Assembly: GCA_001004085.1 (NCBI GenBank)
Contig: LCQJ01000031.1
Span: forward strand, 1-8,640
Direction of reading: 5' to 3'
Source of the DNA: Parcubacteria group bacterium GW2011_GWA2_50_10b
GTDB lineage: Bacteria > Patescibacteriota > Minisyncoccia > Phycocordibacterales > Zambryskibacteraceae
Length of the DNA stretch: 8,640 nt
Shown here: one piece after another, positions 6,643-8,640 of the stretch
Layout: the number at the start of each line of letters is the position of its first letter
How positions within the stretch are numbered: position 1 is the stretch's first letter
Notes under the pieces: generated by a model
The model's database searches: none
Seen by the model: only the letters and a program-made list of their open reading frames with translations
What the model was told of the DNA's origin: nothing
Program-made: the position numbers and the translations under genes

Positions 6643-8421
6643 ATGAACCCCACATCAACCTTCAGCTCCGGCCTTAGAACCAAGAACATGCGTCGCCACG
6701 GCAACACCCCCATCCCGGCGAAGAAGCCTCATGACATCATCCCCGCTATCGGAGAGAGTCTTCGTATTGTGCCTCTCGGTGGCGTGGAAGAAATCGGCAA
6801 GAACATGACGGTGGTGGAATTCGGCAATGACATCATCGTCATTGACGCCGGCATCCAGTTCACCGACGACGATACTCCCGGAGTAGATTACATTCTGCCC
6901 AATATCAAATATCTTGAAGAGAGGAAGGACCGTATCAGAGCCTTGGTCATTACCCACGGCCACCTCGACCACATCGGCGGTATTCCTTATCTCATTACCC
7001 GTCTCGGCAACCCGCCCATTTACACCCGCGAGTTCGGCGCACTCCTCATCAAGAAGCGCCAGGCGGAATTCCCCCAGCTGCCGCCACTCGATATCCGCAT
7101 CGTTGAAGCGAGCGACAAGTCCATCCCCCTCTCGCCGAATTTCAAGGTCCGTTTCTTCGGGCTGACCCACTCTATACCGGACTCGACCGGCATCATCATC
7201 GAGACTCCTTACGGAGACATCGTCAACACCGGCGACGTGCGCGTCGAGAACGAGAACGGTGTGCCGGTCGAAAAAGAAGTCGAACAATACAAAATCTTCA
7301 AAGACCGGAACGTCATCCTCTTTACCATGGACTCGACCGGCATCGACAAGCCGGGCTTTTCCCCTTCCGAAGCTTCCATCCTCAAAAACATCGACGCCAT
7401 CGTGGCCGCGGCTCCCGGGCGCATCATCCTCGCTACCTTCGCCTCGCAGGTCGAGCGTATCGTGGAATTCTTAAACAGCGCCCGCCGCTACGGCAAGAAA
7501 GTGGTTATCGAAGGCCGCAGCATGAAGACCAACGTCGAAATCATCAAACACCTCAACCTCGTGGACGTGAGCCACATCGTGCCCATCGAAGACATTGAAA
7601 AATATCCGCCCAACAAAATCATGATGATTGCCACCGGCGCCCAAGGCGAAGAGTTCGCCGCCCTCATGCGCATGAGCAACAAGACCCACAAGTTCGTGCG
7701 GCTGCAGCGCTCGGACACCATCGTCCTCTCCTCATCCGTCATCCCTGGCAACGACCGCGCTGTCGAGAAACTCAAAGACAATCTCTTCCGCCATGATGCG
7801 AAAATCATCACTTATCTCGACTCCGATGTGCACACTTCCGGCCATGGCAAGCGCGGCGAACTCGAATGGGTGCACAAACAAATTCCCTACAAATACTTCA
7901 TGCCTGTGCACGGTAGCCATTTCCGCCTCAAGATGCACGCGGAGCTCGCCGCCCAGCTCGGCACCCCAAGGGAAAACATCATCGTGCCCGACAACGGCTC
8001 CATCATCGAGATCCAGGACAAGGGCAACCGTTTCGTGAAATTGCCGGAGAAAGCGCCTTCTGACGACATGGTGGTCGAAGGTCTCAATATCGGTGACATC
8101 TCGGAGGTGGTCATCCGCGACCGCAAAATGCTCGCCGAAGACGGCATCTTCGTCATCATCGCCCTCATCAATACCCGGACCGGCCGGTTGAAGAAAAGCC
8201 CGGACATCATCGCCCGCGGCTTCGTCTACCTGCGCGAGTCCCAAGAACTGCTCTCGGAGGCCAGAAACATCATCAAGCATTCTATCGAAGGAACGACCGT
8301 CGGCATGAATCCCATCAACTTCGACTATGCCAAAAACGCCGTGACCGAGGACATCTCCCGCTTCCTCTTCCAACGCACCGCCAAGAAGCCGATAGTCATT
8401 CCCGTAATTCTCGGAGTCTAG
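6643..8421 (+). CDS. rnj: Ribonuclease J (metallo-beta-lactamase/beta-CASP nuclease)
   Basis: The 592-residue enzyme has a basic N-terminal extension (about 1-38) before the nuclease core. The zinc-binding motif is THGHLDHIGG (104-113), with H176 (THSIPD) and D198 (NTGDVR) as further ligands. The beta-CASP part shows MDST (229-232), ATFASQVERI (264-273), GRSM (291-294), the TGAQGEEFAALMRM stretch (331-344), SSSVIPGN (363-370), HTSGHG (397-402) and PVHGSHFRLKMHAELA (421-436). A C-terminal domain (about 470-592) completes the standard RNase J architecture. The enzyme combines endonuclease and 5'-to-3' exonuclease activity in mRNA decay and rRNA maturation. All catalytic residues I can place are present, so it should be active. 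The start ATG follows the AT-rich repeat region without a clear Shine-Dalgarno; M16 is an alternative start. An 11-bp hairpin follows the stop. Confidence 0.97.
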   Translation: MNPTSTFSSGLRTKNMRRHGNTPIPAKKPHDIIPAIGESLRIVPLGGVEEIGKNMTVVEFGNDIIVIDAGIQFTDDDTPGVDYILPNIKYLEERKDRIRALVITHGHLDHIGGIPYLITRLGNPPIYTREFGALLIKKRQAEFPQLPPLDIRIVEASDKSIPLSPNFKVRFFGLTHSIPDSTGIIIETPYGDIVNTGDVRVENENGVPVEKEVEQYKIFKDRNVILFTMDSTGIDKPGFSPSEASILKNIDAIVAAAPGRIILATFASQVERIVEFLNSARRYGKKVVIEGRSMKTNVEIIKHLNLVDVSHIVPIEDIEKYPPNKIMMIATGAQGEEFAALMRMSNKTHKFVRLQRSDTIVLSSSVIPGNDRAVEKLKDNLFRHDAKIITYLDSDVHTSGHGKRGELEWVHKQIPYKYFMPVHGSHFRLKMHAELAAQLGTPRENIIVPDNGSIIEIQDKGNRFVKLPEKAPSDDMVVEGLNIGDISEVVIRDRKMLAEDGIFVIIALINTRTGRLKKSPDIIARGFVYLRESQELLSEARNIIKHSIEGTTVGMNPINFDYAKNAVTEDISRFLFQRTAKKPIVIPVILGV

Positions 8422-8446
8422 ACTGTCAAGGGTGCCCCTTGACAGT
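8422..8446 (+). terminator. Strong hairpin after ribonuclease J gene
   Basis: ACTGTCAAGGG and CCCTTGACAGT form a perfect 11-bp stem with a TGC loop, starting one base after the TAG stop. Only TT then CAA follows, so it lacks a proper U-tract. It may still terminate or may protect the 3' end. Confidence 0.55.
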
Positions 8447-8484
8447 TCAACACTCTCCGCTGGCTCTTTCATTTATTTTTATCA

Positions 8485-8522
8485 ATACATTATAATTTTC
8501 CTATAGGATTTTTATAATGTAT
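8485..8522. repeat. AT-rich 38-nt near-palindrome
   Basis: ATACATTATAA (8485-8495) and TTATAATGTAT (8512-8522) are perfectly complementary and share their centre with the inner palindrome TCCTATAGGA (8499-8508). Three T:T mismatches lie on each side between them. Short pairing resumes outside (TAT 8480-8482 with ATA 8525-8527). TATAAT boxes occur on both strands within it. It could be an operator, a bidirectional promoter element or a convergent terminator; nothing decides among these. Confidence 0.65.
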
Positions 8523-8565
8523 GTATAGTGAAATGGAGTTAGAGTTATCTCCCACACCTACTTTT

Positions 8566-8640
8566 CTATAGCAGACTTTTACCTAATCTACGCCTGAGCT
8601 GCGCAAGGGCTCTGCCATCTTTTTTTAAAGACCACTCTCT
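8566..8640 (-). CDS. Possible 3' end of an unidentified convergent gene
   Basis: On the minus strand the last 24 codons of an open frame enter from the right edge and end in TAG at 8566-8568. The residues are rich in Arg, Lys and Leu (for example KKDGRALAQLRRRLGK) and would suit an amphipathic basic helix at a protein's C-terminus. The stretch is too short to assign a family, and an antisense plus-strand frame is open here too, so coding status is uncertain. If real, it converges on the ribonuclease J gene with the palindrome at 8485-8522 between them. Confidence 0.25.
   Translation of the reverse strand, partial: REWSLKKDGRALAQLRRRLGKSLL

Noticed and set aside
7732..8472. Long minus-strand open frame opposite ribonuclease J
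   Set aside because: It is rich in Asp, Val and His, as expected for the mirror of a GC-biased gene, while the plus strand encodes an unmistakable RNase J.

Overview
The window looks like a piece of a Candidate Phyla Radiation (Patescibacteria, probably Parcubacteria-like) genome. This is inferred from the gene mix (ribonuclease J with a basic N-terminal extension, a membrane-anchored family 5 solute-binding protein without transporter genes, a LemA/TPM pair), the compact gene spacing and the weak Shine-Dalgarno signals. No taxonomic search was run. All the intact genes read normally in the standard bacterial code and end in TAA or TAG.

Positions 1-2262, minus strand, form one tight gene string. 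In transcription order it holds a 92-residue coiled-coil protein of unknown function, LemA, a TPM-domain membrane protein, a soluble GGDEF (diguanylate cyclase-like) protein, and the first 32 codons of a probable NUDIX hydrolase that runs off the left edge. Gaps are 4 nt, a 1-nt stop/start overlap, 18 nt and a 17-nt overlap, so co-transcription and translational coupling are likely. A near-leaderless promoter sits just upstream (2269-2297).

Positions 2373-4353, minus strand, hold groES-groEL with a promoter on the right and a hairpin terminator on the left. GroEL is complete. GroES is odd: its conserved N-terminal strand is absent, the frame is closed by a TAG at 4312-4314, and the promoter lies almost directly against the remaining part.

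Positions 4400-8446, plus strand, hold secG, the family 5 solute-binding protein and ribonuclease J. Between secG and the binding-protein gene is a 79-nt element bounded by a perfect 13-bp inverted repeat. Between the binding-protein gene and the ribonuclease J gene is about 110 nt of AT-rich degenerate repeats. The ribonuclease J gene ends in an 11-bp hairpin. A 38-nt AT-rich near-palindrome and the possible 3' end of a convergent minus-strand gene follow.

Most genes are housekeeping: protein folding (GroES/GroEL), secretion (SecG), RNA decay (ribonuclease J) and peptide or solute capture at the membrane. The less ordinary parts are the coiled-coil/LemA/TPM/GGDEF/NUDIX string, the disrupted TPM C-terminus, the shortened GroES, and the two structured or repetitive intergenic elements. 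I did not find convincing evidence for a wholly new defence or mobile system.
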